From Oasisia sp. SBJ-2009 (taxonomy: Eukaryota; Annelida; Polychaeta; Sabellida; Siboglinidae): a stretch of DNA of 64,000 bases. Shown here piece after piece: positions 54,700 to 64,000 of the stretch. Position 1 is the stretch's first letter, and the number at the start of each line of letters is the position of its first letter. The position numbers and the translations under genes were made by a program. The notes beneath the pieces are model-generated. The model saw only the letters and a list, made by a program, of their open reading frames with translations, searched no databases and had not been told where the DNA came from. The DNA lies in the NCBI GenBank assembly GCA_964017155.1, contig OZ024867.1:9301525-9365524 (forward strand), written 5' to 3'.

Positions 54700-55000
54700 T
54701 AGTCCGGGAGCAGAGAGGGTTAACCCTGCATTGTTGTATTAAGTTTTTTTTACTGTTGATTTTGGTAGCCAAGGGTCTCTATGTTCAAAAACTGCTTGAT
54801 GACATGTTGTCACCCTTGAGCAATTTGAGGAATTCAAGATGGCGTCCAAGATGGCCGCCGTTACATATAAATGACCATAGCTCCCGACCTGTTCATCATA
54901 GGAAGGTGATTTTTGTTTCTATACCTAGGTTTAGGGGTCAAGCTATCCATTAGAACTAAGTATTATGTTAATATCGTATTACATAATGGTAATTTCCAAG
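54700..55000. repeat. Left TIR of copy iv, outer part
   Basis: Inverse of about 60610-60920. Shared words include GCATTGTTGTATTAAGTTTT, CTGCTTGATGACATGTTGTC, CAAGATGGCGTCCAAGATGG and TAATATCGTATTACATAATG. It is interrupted at 55000/55001 by the CR1 element and resumes at 58709. Confidence 0.88.
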
Positions 55001-55061
55001 AAATATAGAAGTAGATACGACAGGAGGAAAGACGAAGGGAAGAAAGGAACTGAGAGTAGAT

Positions 55062-55736
55062 GTGACCAAACGGAAGTCAATAACAAGGAAGATGTCAGGA
55101 AGAAAAGAGACAGGAAAGAAAGGAACAGAGAAAGCGGCAGGGGGGAAAGTCAGCAACCAGGGAGATGCAAAACGGAGGAGCTACTCTGAAGCAGTGATCG
55201 AGGGTGCATTGAGAACAGAAAGGGTTTTTATGGGCGACTCAATTTTGCGAAAGACGGACAAGACGTTAAACAAAGGAGAAGATGTTGTTTGTCTTCCGGG
55301 CGCTCGGATTGAGCATATGACAGATAGGGTAGAGAACGTGTTGGGGCATGGCCAGGGAGGATCTATATTAGTACATGTAGGGACGTACAATGCAGACAGG
55401 GAGGGGACAACTAGAATAGTGCAAAGATACAGACAGTTGGTAGGGAAACTGAAGAAGACAAGAGTTGAACAGATCATTCTCTCAGGAATCTTGCCAGTAA
55501 TCGGAGGAAGGGGAGCAACCTATAGAAACTGTAAGAGGATGGCAATCAATGCTCTGGTGGAGCAGATGTGTGAAGGAGAAGGAGTTGGATTTGTAGATTT
55601 GTGGGGATACTTTGTTGGGAAGGAAGATATGTACGTGAGAGATGGCCTCCATCTAAGCGGAAAGGGCGCAGCAGTGTTCTCCGAGAACCTGCTTCAATCT
55701 ATGGACAGAGGAACAGGTTGCAATTTTTTAAACTAG
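55062..55736 (+). CDS. CR1 ORF1 protein, SGNH esterase type
   Basis: 224 codons. A Lys/Arg/Glu-rich N-terminus (residues 1-45) is followed by a domain with FMGDSILRKTD (about residue 57, block I Ser), LVHVGTYNADREG (about 104, block III Gly/Asn) and VRDGLHLSGKGA (about 193, block V Asp/His). These are the three SGNH-hydrolase blocks known from ORF1 proteins of some CR1 elements. In those elements ORF1p binds nucleic acid and is thought to help RNP formation; the role of the esterase is uncertain. No zinc knuckle or PHD finger is seen. I took the first Met of the longest clean frame. It overlaps ORF2 by about 136 bp. Confidence 0.85.
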   Translation: MTKRKSITRKMSGRKETGKKGTEKAAGGKVSNQGDAKRRSYSEAVIEGALRTERVFMGDSILRKTDKTLNKGEDVVCLPGARIEHMTDRVENVLGHGQGGSILVHVGTYNADREGTTRIVQRYRQLVGKLKKTRVEQIILSGILPVIGGRGATYRNCKRMAINALVEQMCEGEGVGFVDLWGYFVGKEDMYVRDGLHLSGKGAAVFSENLLQSMDRGTGCNFLN

Positions 55737-58612
55737 TTTCGCAGGGGGGATACACAGAGAAGCCAAATACTAGAGGCATAGCTAAAGACAGCAAAAAGAA
55801 ATCAGCAAAAAACAGCCTGGAAAGCCCTACGAAATTTGGTTATAAATGTGTTTGTTTAAATGCAAGGAGCATAGTAAACAAAAGAAATGAACTAAACATT
55901 ATGGTAGAAGATATTGACCCTCACATAATAGGTATAACTGAATCTTGGGCCACCCCCGATATATCAGATGCCGAATTAGGAATGACAGGATATGTAATGT
56001 TTAGGAAAGATAGATTAGGAAGAAGGGGAGGCGGAGTTATTTTATATATTAAAGAATCCATCCAGGCTTACAAAATAAAATTAGAAAAAGAAGCAGAATG
56101 TGAAGCTGTCTGGTGTAACATAGTTACAGGAAACTCAACATTAACTGTTGGGTTAGTTTATCGTAGTCCAAACATAAGCATAGAAGAGAATGAAAAAATG
56201 CACAACGCTATAAAAGAAGTGAGTAAACGGGACTGTATTATTATGGGGGATTTTAACCATGGGCATATAAAGTGGACATCTCTACAGAGTCCTGGGAGAG
56301 AGGATCAAGAGTTTTTAAATTTAGTACAAGATAGTTTCCTTTTTCAACATGTGTTAGAACCAACCAGGGACAAGAACGTGTTGGACATAGTTTTGAGCTC
56401 ACAGAAGGAATTTGTTGATAATGTCAATATATGTGAGCCACTGGGATGTAGTGATCATAACCAGATACATTTTATCATCAAAGTAAAAGGAGAACGGAAC
56501 AGAAAAATACGGTACAGGAAAAATTTTCACAAAGGAAGATATAAGGACATGAGGGAATATGTAGCGAAGATAGACTGGAATAACACACTGAAGAATAAGA
56601 CAGCAACAGAATGCTGGAATATCTTAAAGAGGGAAATTGACTGCGTCGTTGACAAATTTGTCCCCTTGAAAAAACAGGGGAAAAGGTCAAAGAAGAAACA
56701 CTTATCGAAGGAAGCCATTAGAAAAATCAAGTACAAGCAAATGATGTGGAAGACATATAGACATACTGGAAGTGACGAAGACTATGCCATTTATAAAGAA
56801 GCACTTAATCAAGCTACAGCTGAAATTAGAAATTCGAAGAGAAGCTATGAACAAAAAATAGCTTTCAACATAAAACATGACAGCAAGAGTTTTTATGCGT
56901 ATGTTCGAAGTAAACAGAAAGTTCAAGATAAGGTCGGGCCACTAGAAGGTAGTGATGGAAACATAATAACGGAGGGATTCTTAATGGCAGAAAACCTAAA
57001 TGAATACTTTAGTTCGGTGTTTACCAGGGAAGATATTAGTACATTACCAGTACTAGAGACTAAGTTCGAAGGGAGAGAGTGTGACTATTTAGGACAACTA
57101 ACTGTAACCCCAAAAATGGTAGCTATGAAAATAAGAGATATGAAGGATAATAAATCACCAGGAGTGGATGGGATTCCTCCCAAATTACTACTGGAAATTG
57201 TAGAACAAATTAGCATACCACTTGCAACAGTGTTCAATTTGGCATTAGAGGAAGGAGTGGTTCCGGTAGAATGGAAAGAAGCAAACATCATACCATTATT
57301 TAAAAAAGGATCAAGAAGCAAGTCAGAGAACAATAGACCAGTGAGTTTAACATCGGTGATTTGTAAACTATTAGAAAGACTAATTAAAGATCACTTGGTT
57401 GATTTTCTTGTTAAAAATAAATTGATAAACACATCTCAACATGGGTTTTTAAAAGCGAGGTCATGCTTAACAAATATGTTATGTTTTTTGGAAGATGTCA
57501 CAAAGTGGGTAGATGAGGGATCACCAGTAGATATAATCTACTTAGATTTTAAAAAAGCCTTTGACAAAGTGCCACACCAAAGATTACTACTTAAACTAAA
57601 GGCCCATGGCATAGGAAATAGTATGATTAACTGGATAGAAAAATGGCTTATTGATAGAAGACAAAGAGTAGTAGTTGATGGGGAGGTTTCAAATTGGAAA
57701 TCTGTTTTGAGTGGAGTACCGCAAGGATCAGTATTGGGACCTATTTTATTCTTAATATCTATCAATGATTTGGATGATGACATAACAAGCAAGGTGTTGA
57801 AGTTTGCGGACGACACAAAAGTGTTTAGGAAAATAAAAAGTGATGCAGATAGACAGCATTTACAAGATGATCTAAATAAGTTGATAGAATGGTCTGAGAA
57901 ATGGCAAATGCTGTTTAACTTTGGAAAGTGTAAGTGCCTCCACACAGGACATGGGAATGAAAATGCACAATATACAATGGGTGGTACTGTACTAAATACT
58001 ACTGTAAAGGAAAAGGACTTAGGTTTAACCATTAGTGCTGACATGAAGGTATCAGTGCAGTGTGGAATTGCAGCAGCGAAGGCAAACCAAATTCTTGGAT
58101 TAATTAGGCGAAATATAGTATACAAAGAAAAAGAACTAATAATACCGCTTTATAAAACAATAGTTAGGCCTCATTTAGAATATTGTATACAAGCATGGAG
58201 GCCATATCGCAAGAAGGATATTGATATGCTAGAAAGAGTACAAAGGAGAGCAACAAAAATGATACCAAAACTCAGGAATATTAGTTATGAAATGCGTCTA
58301 AAAGAATGTGGTCTAACAACACTAGAAACCAGAAGATTGAGAGGAGATCAGATTGAGGTTTTTAAAATATTGAATGGGTATGAAAATATTGACAGAAATA
58401 TTTTTTTCACGGTCAAGGAAGAGAGAAGGACTAGAGGACATGGAGTTGCATTAGCAAAGAAGCAGTGTAGACTAGATATTAGAACATTTTCATTTTCCCA
58501 AAGAATAGTAAATGAATGGAACAAATTATCAGCTGATTGTGTAAGTGCTAGAAGTGTTAATATGTTTAAAAATAAAATTGACATATACCTAAGACGGGCA
58601 GGGTATACTTAG
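55601..58612 (+). CDS. CR1 ORF2 protein: APE endonuclease and reverse transcriptase
   Basis: 1003 codons, uninterrupted. Endonuclease at about residues 78-300: CVCLNARSIVNKRNE, GITESWATP, GGGVILYI, GLVYRSPN, IIMGDFNHG (~216) and GCSDHNQIHF (~285, catalytic Asp/His). RT at about 480-770: NKSPGVDGIPPKLL, ANIIPLFKKGS, IIYLDFKKAFDKVPHQRLLL (~648), SGVPQGSVLGPILF (~705) and KFADDTKVF (~734, catalytic DD). The C-terminus has IVRPHLEYCIQAWRPY and ends YLRRAGYT. The protein nicks target DNA and primes cDNA synthesis there. The first Met lies inside ORF1 in another frame, so translation probably uses overlap, reinitiation or frameshifting. No ATG occurs just after the ORF1 stop. Confidence 0.95.
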   Translation: MGILCWEGRYVRERWPPSKRKGRSSVLREPASIYGQRNRLQFFKLVSQGGYTEKPNTRGIAKDSKKKSAKNSLESPTKFGYKCVCLNARSIVNKRNELNIMVEDIDPHIIGITESWATPDISDAELGMTGYVMFRKDRLGRRGGGVILYIKESIQAYKIKLEKEAECEAVWCNIVTGNSTLTVGLVYRSPNISIEENEKMHNAIKEVSKRDCIIMGDFNHGHIKWTSLQSPGREDQEFLNLVQDSFLFQHVLEPTRDKNVLDIVLSSQKEFVDNVNICEPLGCSDHNQIHFIIKVKGERNRKIRYRKNFHKGRYKDMREYVAKIDWNNTLKNKTATECWNILKREIDCVVDKFVPLKKQGKRSKKKHLSKEAIRKIKYKQMMWKTYRHTGSDEDYAIYKEALNQATAEIRNSKRSYEQKIAFNIKHDSKSFYAYVRSKQKVQDKVGPLEGSDGNIITEGFLMAENLNEYFSSVFTREDISTLPVLETKFEGRECDYLGQLTVTPKMVAMKIRDMKDNKSPGVDGIPPKLLLEIVEQISIPLATVFNLALEEGVVPVEWKEANIIPLFKKGSRSKSENNRPVSLTSVICKLLERLIKDHLVDFLVKNKLINTSQHGFLKARSCLTNMLCFLEDVTKWVDEGSPVDIIYLDFKKAFDKVPHQRLLLKLKAHGIGNSMINWIEKWLIDRRQRVVVDGEVSNWKSVLSGVPQGSVLGPILFLISINDLDDDITSKVLKFADDTKVFRKIKSDADRQHLQDDLNKLIEWSEKWQMLFNFGKCKCLHTGHGNENAQYTMGGTVLNTTVKEKDLGLTISADMKVSVQCGIAAAKANQILGLIRRNIVYKEKELIIPLYKTIVRPHLEYCIQAWRPYRKKDIDMLERVQRRATKMIPKLRNISYEMRLKECGLTTLETRRLRGDQIEVFKILNGYENIDRNIFFTVKEERRTRGHGVALAKKQCRLDIRTFSFSQRIVNEWNKLSADCVSARSVNMFKNKIDIYLRRAGYT

Positions 58613-58708
58613 ATAGATAGGTTGGACTCTCAATAAGCCAAACGGCTTCCTTGTCCACCTGCCATCTAGAGTTGATTCTCTAGGTGGCAATCTTGTTAAA
58701 TCTTGTTA

Positions 58709-58970
58709 AAGATGGCCCCCGTAACACAAAAACTGGCATATCTCCTTAACTATTTACTCCAAATTAGTCGTGAAGGTGTCTATCACTGGCTATTTTGGAG
58801 TCACATCTATCTGTATCAGATCAAAGTTCATATACTGATGATGTCATCTAGAAATCCAAGATGGCTGCCAGTTTACAAGCACTGGTATATCTTCTATACT
58901 ATTCAATCTTGGGAAAAATATGAAAAGGTAAATGACCACAGGTGTTATATTATAACAAATGTTCTTTAAT
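58709..58970. repeat. Left TIR of copy iv, inner part
   Basis: Continues the TIR after the CR1 insertion. ATCTCCTTAACTATTTACTC and AGATCAAAGTTCATATACTG match the inverse of the right arm at 60460-60590, and the last part matches 60210-60330. Confidence 0.85.
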
Positions 58971-59110
58971 TTTAAATCTGAATTATCACACAGACTACGT
59001 ACCAAAAGCATATTATACAATTCATATCTAAGGATGGCTACCACTTCACCAAGTAATTTACGCTGTTGTACATTGTGTTGCCCATGTGCATCGCAACGAC
59101 ATGCAATCAA

Positions 59111-60200
59111 CTATGATGTCGGGTTACAGCAACCCTGATTATAGCAGATGCAAAATATTGTGCATTTCATGTTTGCATAGTTGCAACTACAAGCACTTGG
59201 ACTACATGGAGTAGTACTGTGGCATCCACATTTTATTAGACGTAGTACCATCTATGGGACTAGTTCGACTTCATCAGGGAGGATGACTGGTTGAAGGGAC
59301 TTGTTTTGGTCATCATTTACCCAACCATATTCCGTTGAGTCCAACTCGGGTGGATTCTGCGCTTCCAGTGACTGCCATACCAAAGCCTGATTGTGAGCTA
59401 TTTTAACATTTTCTTTGAATGCCTCAGTTCATTTGTTCAGTCCCGATTGTGACAGCATTGTGGACATTGACTTCAGTTGAACCAATCTGGCCGCTAACTA
59501 CATTGACTATACCACTGGGGTGTGCCGCAGAATCTAAAGGATTACTGCAAGTGTCGATTTTTTGTCTGATTCCATCTTGGTCTCTCTTGTCTTCAGCGAT
59601 CCTAGCTTTTGGCTCTTCATTGTGTGTTGTCACCACCTTGCTTTCAGTGTCCTCATCCGTCATGTCATCCAGATCAGATTCCAACCAGCTGCATGCATGC
59701 AGACTAAGGGCCCATACCTTCAGCGTTTCTGGCTTAAGCGTGATGCCAACTATCCCCCCAGGAGCATGCACATACCGCATGTAGGTCGTCTCACTCATCA
59801 TATCGCTCCAGATGCCATTCCATAAGCCAGCAGAATGGTGCATGATATGCTCACCCTTCGTGAAGTGTGACAACACCTCTTGTGGTAGCCGTTCCATCTC
59901 ACGAAGGTAGCACAACCCATATCTCGCATAGGTCACATGCCCCGCAGCAAAGAAGTATGGTAGCATTTGCTTGTAGGATGCCAGATGAAGTGGCCAGTCA
60001 CCTTCGCACTCAGCCCGTACGAACATCATGGTGAGCAGGACAGGTTTTATCAAGACATCGACCCAAAGTTTGGTAGTTTGTCTCTTGCTGGCTTCGGTTT
60101 CGAGAATTTGCATGAGGTCACCACTGCAATGTAGTGGTTTATCCTGAATGATTCCGCGAAATGCCTCTTCAGCTACCATTCGTAATTTTCTGACGTTCTG
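59111..60200 (-). pseudogene. Long-TIR transposon protein (copy iv), C-terminal half
   Basis: The minus-strand frame gives FPQNVRKLRMVAEEAFRGII, then MLPYFFAAGHVTYARYGLCY, HFTKGEHIMHHSAGLWNGIW, GGIVGITLKPETLKVWALSL and SDLDDMTDEDTE. A frame change at about 59424 continues ALVWQSLEAQNPPELD and GWVNDDQNKSLQPVILP, a stop, then KCGCHSTTPCSPSACSCNYA and MKCTIFCICYNQGCCNP before the final stop at 59111. This is the C-terminal half of the family seen at 44366, ending in the Cys-rich tail seen at 48341. A frameshift and at least one stop make it a relic. The open frame extends into the TIR upstream of 60200, but that part is TIR sequence. Confidence 0.75.
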
Positions 60201-60920
60201 GGGAAACTTTTTTGTTATAATATTACACCTGTGGTCGTCTACCTTTTCATATTTTCCCCAAGATTGAATAGTATAGAAGATATACCAGTGCTTGTAAACT
60301 GATAGCCATCTTGGATTTCTAGATGACATCATCAGTATATGGATGACCCCTAAAACCTAGGTATAGAGACAAAAATCACCTTCCTAGGGTGAATACGTAG
60401 GGAGTTATGGTCATTTATAGGTATTGGCGGCCATATTGGACGCCATCTTGGATTTCTAGATGACATCATCAGTATATGAACTTTGATCTGATACAGATAG
60501 ATGTATCTCCAAAATACCCAGTGATAAACACCTTCACAACTAATTTGGAGTAAATAGTTAAGGAGATATGCCACTTCTAGTGTTACGGCGGCCATCTTGG
60601 CAGCCATCTTGGAAATTACCATTATGTAATACGATATTAACATAATTCTCAGTTCTAGTGAATAGCTTGACCCCTAAAACCTAGGTATAGAGACAAACAT
60701 CACCTTCCTAGGGTGAATAGGTAGGGAGTTATGGTCATTTATAGGTAATGGTGGCCATCTTGGACGCCATCTTGGATTTCTCAAATTGCTCAAGGGTGAC
60801 AACATGTCATCAAGCAGTTTCTGAAAATAGAGACCCTTGGCTACAAAAATCAACAGTAAAAAAAAACTTAATACAACAATGCAAGGTTAAGGGAAAAAAT
60901 GGCATTTGGCTCCCAGACTA
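60200..60920. repeat. Right TIR of copy iv
   Basis: Inverse of the left arm, longer because a module (GGTTTTAGGGGTCA with ATAAATGACCATAACTCC and AAGATGGC) occurs twice (about 60340-60480 and 60665-60790). It contains the uninterrupted sequence matching the CR1 insertion site. Confidence 0.88.
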
Positions 60921-60984
60921 CCATGGACTGTCACCAAGACTAAAATAATCAACATGAGGAGACAGAGACAGGAAAGATTGAAGA

Positions 60985-62605
60985 AAAGACTGAACTCTGT
61001 TTGTGAACATGGCTGCATAGCACACAGCCTTTCCTTTTTGCTGGTGGACAATTTCATGAAGTTGTGAAGGAGATGTTTCCAGACAGTGAAACGGCCAAGA
61101 AATTTTCCTAAAGCTATATACAGGACGTATATATATTCAACAATTGGAGGGGTTAACTATATGGAGGTCGACTATTTAGGTTTTTGTAAGGGGTATCGGT
61201 GTGTGATGGTTTGCAGATGAATTGCTCAGCCAGTTTTAGATTTTTGCATTGTAAACTGTGGAGATCCACCATTGAGCATTTGAATTGGATGAGAATTATC
61301 ACCTGGTCTTGAAATAGCAAATCACAACTATTCTATTGAAGCATTTGAATCCTGACCTACCTAAGCAAGCCGAGGATCTGGGCTGACCATTGCACTGGTC
61401 AATATGGCACCAAAGCATGCACGAAGATGGCAGCATTTCATTTGAAGAAGAAATGCTGAGAAACATCTCCAGGCGTGGGTCACCGATCTGTACTGGAGAA
61501 GTAGAAATATCTCCAGGCGTGGGTCACCGATCTGGACTGGAGAAGTAGAAATATCTCCAGGCGTGGGTCACCGATCTGGACTGGAGATGTAGACATATCT
61601 CCAGGCGTGGGTCACCGATCTGGACTGGATCAGTAGAAATATCTCCAGGCGTGGGTCACCGATCTGGACTGGAGAAGTAGAAATATCTCCAGGCGTGGGT
61701 CACCGATCTGGACTGGAGAAGTAGACATATCTCCAGGCGTGGGTCACCGATCTGGTCTGGATAATTAGAAGTGACACAGGATTGTCACATGCGTTTTGTC
61801 GCATATACAACTCACAGTTTAGTGTTGCTGCAGGATGCAAAAATGATGCAATTCGCCAGCGCCAACATCCCTACATGTGAACCTTGACTGAGTGTCAAGT
61901 GAACAATCGTGCCACTTCACTTTTTGTGGTATTCACCAGCCAAAGCCCCAGTCCTCTTCTTGATTCTCAACAGATAGGGTGATGGAATAGATAAATCACC
62001 CGCAAACTAAATACAGTGAACCCTGTTGACCATCATCCTTTTGGGTATCGGCCAACCAAACCACAATGACAGCAGACCAACTTCATGTGTGTCCACCAGT
62101 CAGGACAATTGTAGTGGAGTAGATGTCATAGTGAATACTCAGAGTAGTAATGAGACAAGTGTTAGGGTAGTTACAACACCACAATGGGAGTGTGACCAGG
62201 CATGAGACAGAGGTGTTAATCCAGCCTCCAGGTCCACTAGTGAGGACAATAACAATGGAGCAGGTGTCAAAGCAGACACTCTGTGTAGTACTGGGGCAAA
62301 TGTCAAAGTAAGCACAATAGCAGAAGCACTTTGGACTACTGACCAACAATCACACCCAGGTGATTATGAGCCCTGGACATATCCAATAGCATTCTATTTT
62401 AACATCCACAATAGAATGCTATTTTATCCACACAGATTCCATAAATATGGCTGCGATTTGTGGATGCGTCAAGCATCTCGAGCGATTCCAACATTGCGGA
62501 ACGCAGTGCATTTAGCTCTGATTCTGACAGTCCCGTAAGATGGGAGCACTGTAGGATTCCCTTATTATTAGCTTATTTTTACAACCAGCATTTCTAAGTG
62601 TCGAA
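60985..62605 (+). mobile_element. hAT-derived segment, copy B (without L2 insertion)
   Basis: Collinear with 21990-22690 plus 24594-25400. It contains TLFVNMAA-like wording (60990-61110), MAPKHARRWQ with AWVTDL (61400-61490), and TGLSHAFCRIYNSQFSVAAG, CKNDAIRQ (61775-61860) of the hAT transposase N-terminus, all broken. The conserved hairpin is at 62387-62421. Both copies end at TTTCTAAGTGTCGAATCT. Confidence 0.75.
61450..61770. repeat. 44-bp minisatellite in hAT transposase sequence
   Basis: Seven copies of a unit with AAATATCTCCAGGCGTGGGT and CACCGATCTGGACTGGA. The unit encodes the hAT AWVTDLDW region, which occurs only once in copy A (22485-22530), so it is a local expansion specific to copy B. 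Because 44 is not a multiple of 3 the expansion destroys the frame. Confidence 0.92.
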
Positions 62606-62880
62606 TCTAAATGCTCTGAGCATGGGCCGTGGTTCATTCATGTCAATCATGAATGAATTGTACGCTTATGACCAACACAGCGGCACTAATATAATCAGAT
62701 ATGCCACAAATTTAACAATAATTGTGGTCAAAAATATTAAATCAGTGATGCATTATTTATTCTTGCAAAAACTTGCTTCTTCTTCGTACTTAGCAGCCAA
62801 ACTAGTGTTTTTAGTAACTAATAACTGAGGTTCCTCAGTTAAACAATAACATAAATAAATAGTTATCTATCTATCTACAA
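62606..62880 (+). mobile_element. Possible non-LTR retroelement 3' end
   Basis: An open frame (62598-62828) ends LASSSYLAAKLVFLVTNN. It is followed by a small hairpin (AACTGAGGTTCCTCAGTT), AATAAATAAATAG and a TATC repeat (62862-62876), an arrangement like the 3' end of a retroelement with a microsatellite tail. No RT motif is present, so the assignment is tentative. Confidence 0.3.
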
Positions 62881-63079
62881 ACTATACCTTAGTATATTAC
62901 TGTTGAGTTATTATATTGCTAGTTTCTTAATTCAAGTAAACATTTTCTGGTTATTTCTTTACTTAATTTTTCTTACAAAATACTTCAATACTATTGTCTG
63001 ACGTAACACAGATTTATAATTAGACATGTAGTAGACACTAGCTGCCAAGTATGGTTTTCACTTTCAGCACAGTCTTAGT

Positions 63080-63970
63080 AAGAACTTGAAGTGTTAAAGA
63101 TATTTTCATCTGATGAGACCTACTTACAAATCAGAAGAACTTTACTTCCTGAAGGAAGAGTTAGACCTCCTGCTCTGCCAGAATTAGTGATTCTGACCAA
63201 CCGCCTCCTTCTACAGCTAAAGTTGCTTCAATATGAAGGCTGCACAATTTCAAATGAAGTGAGTTTTTAAATGGCAGTTTGGACACTCTACATCAAGTTC
63301 ACTTCTTGTACCAGGAGTGTGTTATTAATATTATAATGAACACATAGTGAATAACAATATTAACAATACAATTATTCACTCACAACATATTATACAAATC
63401 TATCATGCATATACAGACACACAAACACACACGCATCAAATAGGTATTTATTTTTAGGATGCTGCATGGTTTGAGTGACACTTCCCCCAGTGTTAGCTAC
63501 CCCTCAAATCAACTGCGTTGTGAACTTGTTCGGCTGCTGAACAGGATCCAGAGCTTGCACCAAGAAGGGGCAGACATTGAATCATTCCTGCAGGAGAGAA
63601 TTTACTTTGATTTTGTGTCACTGTCTAGAATGGGTTTGAAGAGAGAACAACCCATGCAAGAGAGTGTGTCAGCATCTATTATGGCGGATGAACCAGTAAC
63701 ACAAGAAGTCATTGTAAATATAGAAAACTTCTGAAGTAAGGAACATCTGCCAGAGAAGTTCACCTTTGAGTAGATTAGGAAGTTAACACAGTGGTTTGAA
63801 TCAGACCAAATGGTCAAAAACTTGAAACAGATGATAACCTCTTATCACACATTAATGAAAAAGAAGAAACAGGAGCCAGAAAACCTTGCAGTCTTCCTTG
63901 CAACTCCTTTCCGGGTGTACCACACCCAAACACACAAAAAACAAGATTCTGCCACCAGCCAGAGAAACTG
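63080..63970 (+). pseudogene. Unrecognised coding-like region at window end
   Basis: Several open stretches in compatible order: LEVLKIFSSDETYLQIRRTL with LPELVILTNRLLLQLKLLQ and a donor-like GAA|GTGAGT (63080-63261). An acceptor-like ATTTTTAG comes next, then SNQLRCELVRLLNRIQSLH and ADIESFLQERIYFDF (63459-63734), then RKLTQWFESDQMVKNLKQMI and SYHTLMKKKKQEPENL (63778-63970). Stops between the pieces suggest decay or further introns. Composition (Leu/Lys/Glu-rich, helical) looks protein-coding, but I do not recognise the family. Confidence 0.35.
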
Positions 63971-64000
63971 AGAATAAGCTGAAGAAGGAAAATGCATTGT

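Larger units (their letters stand above)
55001..58708 (+). mobile_element. Apparently intact CR1-type non-LTR retrotransposon
   Basis: About 3.7 kb with two overlapping open ORFs and no LTRs. The empty site can be read in the right TIR of the host element (inverse of about 60620-60580), where AATTTCCAAG runs straight into ATGGC-type TIR sequence. The 3' end carries two copies of TCTTGTTAAA, and the right flank resumes AAGATGGCCCCCGTAAC. A hairpin-like CTAGAGTTGATTCTCTAG lies in the short 3' UTR (58668-58685). Full length with uninterrupted ORFs suggests a recent and possibly active copy. Confidence 0.9.
54700..60920 (-). mobile_element. Long-TIR DNA transposon (copy iv) carrying a CR1 insertion
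   Basis: The ends are TAGTCCGGGAGC (54700) and its partly mismatched inverse GCTCCCAGACTA (60920), flanked by CCA on both sides (54697-54699, 60921-60923). The left arm is 54700-55000 plus 58709-58970 and is split by the CR1 element. The right arm is about 60200-60920 and contains an extra internal duplication of its ATAAATGACCATAACTCC module. The interior (59111-60200, minus strand) encodes the C-terminal half of the same protein family as copy ii. It is an internally deleted, non-autonomous derivative. Confidence 0.75.

Noticed and set aside
59419..59825. Plus-strand open frames of 87-121 codons
   Set aside because: They are antisense to the clearly conserved minus-strand C-terminal half of the long-TIR transposon protein.

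Overview
This is eukaryotic, animal-type DNA and not bacterial. The evidence is exons bounded by GT-AG (and one GC-AG) splice signals, a receptor tyrosine kinase of the insulin-receptor family, a tRNA-Lys-derived SINE, and many classes of metazoan transposable element (CR1, L2-like, R2-like, Penelope-like, Ty3/gypsy, hAT, piggyBac, pogo, PIF/Harbinger). A marine invertebrate genome fits best from memory of where such families co-occur, but the sequence does not fix the species. Almost no intact host gene is visible: nearly everything is transposon, satellite, or broken gene.

Layout. 0.2-5 kb: a hexanucleotide repeat, a SINE, a broken transposase-like gene on the minus strand (VTDGDA family) split by a retrotransposon 3' end, an L2-type 3' end, and a Penelope-like 3' end inside inverted repeats. 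5.8-12.3 kb: two cysteine-rich exon-like stretches, a 16-bp minisatellite, a decayed R2-like reverse transcriptase, and an insulin-receptor-like kinase with exons at 9.11, 9.66, 9.88 and 12.03 kb. The catalytic-loop exons of that kinase are missing and a 41-bp minisatellite sits in the gap. 12.3-17.0 kb: a PIF/Harbinger element with a truncated transposase (plus strand) and a spliced Myb/SANT-like gene (minus strand) carrying an in-frame 27-bp coding minisatellite. 17.5-25.4 kb: an N-terminal fragment of a long-TIR transposon family, a piggyBac-type non-autonomous element with TTAA ends, a ~310-bp tandem repeat, a pogo transposase C-terminus, and a hAT-derived segment split by an L2-like retrotransposon.

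27.3-42.9 kb is a tandem macrosatellite. Three near-identical ~3.26-kb units (hAT transposase N-terminus, truncated APE endonuclease ORF, retroelement tail) and a fourth diverged partial unit are separated by arrays of a 20-bp repeat. 43.9-46.9 kb is a DNA transposon with ~0.5-kb terminal inverted repeats (TIRs) that retains the N-terminal half of a zinc-binding protein family. 47-54.4 kb holds a gypsy RT fragment, a Cys-rich C-terminal exon of the same protein family, hAT pieces, duplicated exons and a complete 1.4-kb hAT MITE with an 8-bp target duplication. 54.7-60.9 kb is a second long-TIR element carrying the C-terminal half of the protein family; its left TIR is interrupted by an apparently intact 3.7-kb CR1-type retrotransposon (esterase ORF1 and APE/RT ORF2). 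61-62.6 kb is a second copy of the hAT-derived segment and serves as the empty site for the L2 insertion at 22.7 kb.

The most interesting candidate system is the long-TIR transposon family. At least four fragments lie in the window (17.5, 43.9, 48.3 and 54.7 kb). Where ends are visible they begin TAGTCC, two copies have 3-bp target duplications, and the protein joins N-terminal Cys/His modules to a C-terminal Cys-rich tail. I cannot name its superfamily with confidence (Academ is one possibility).
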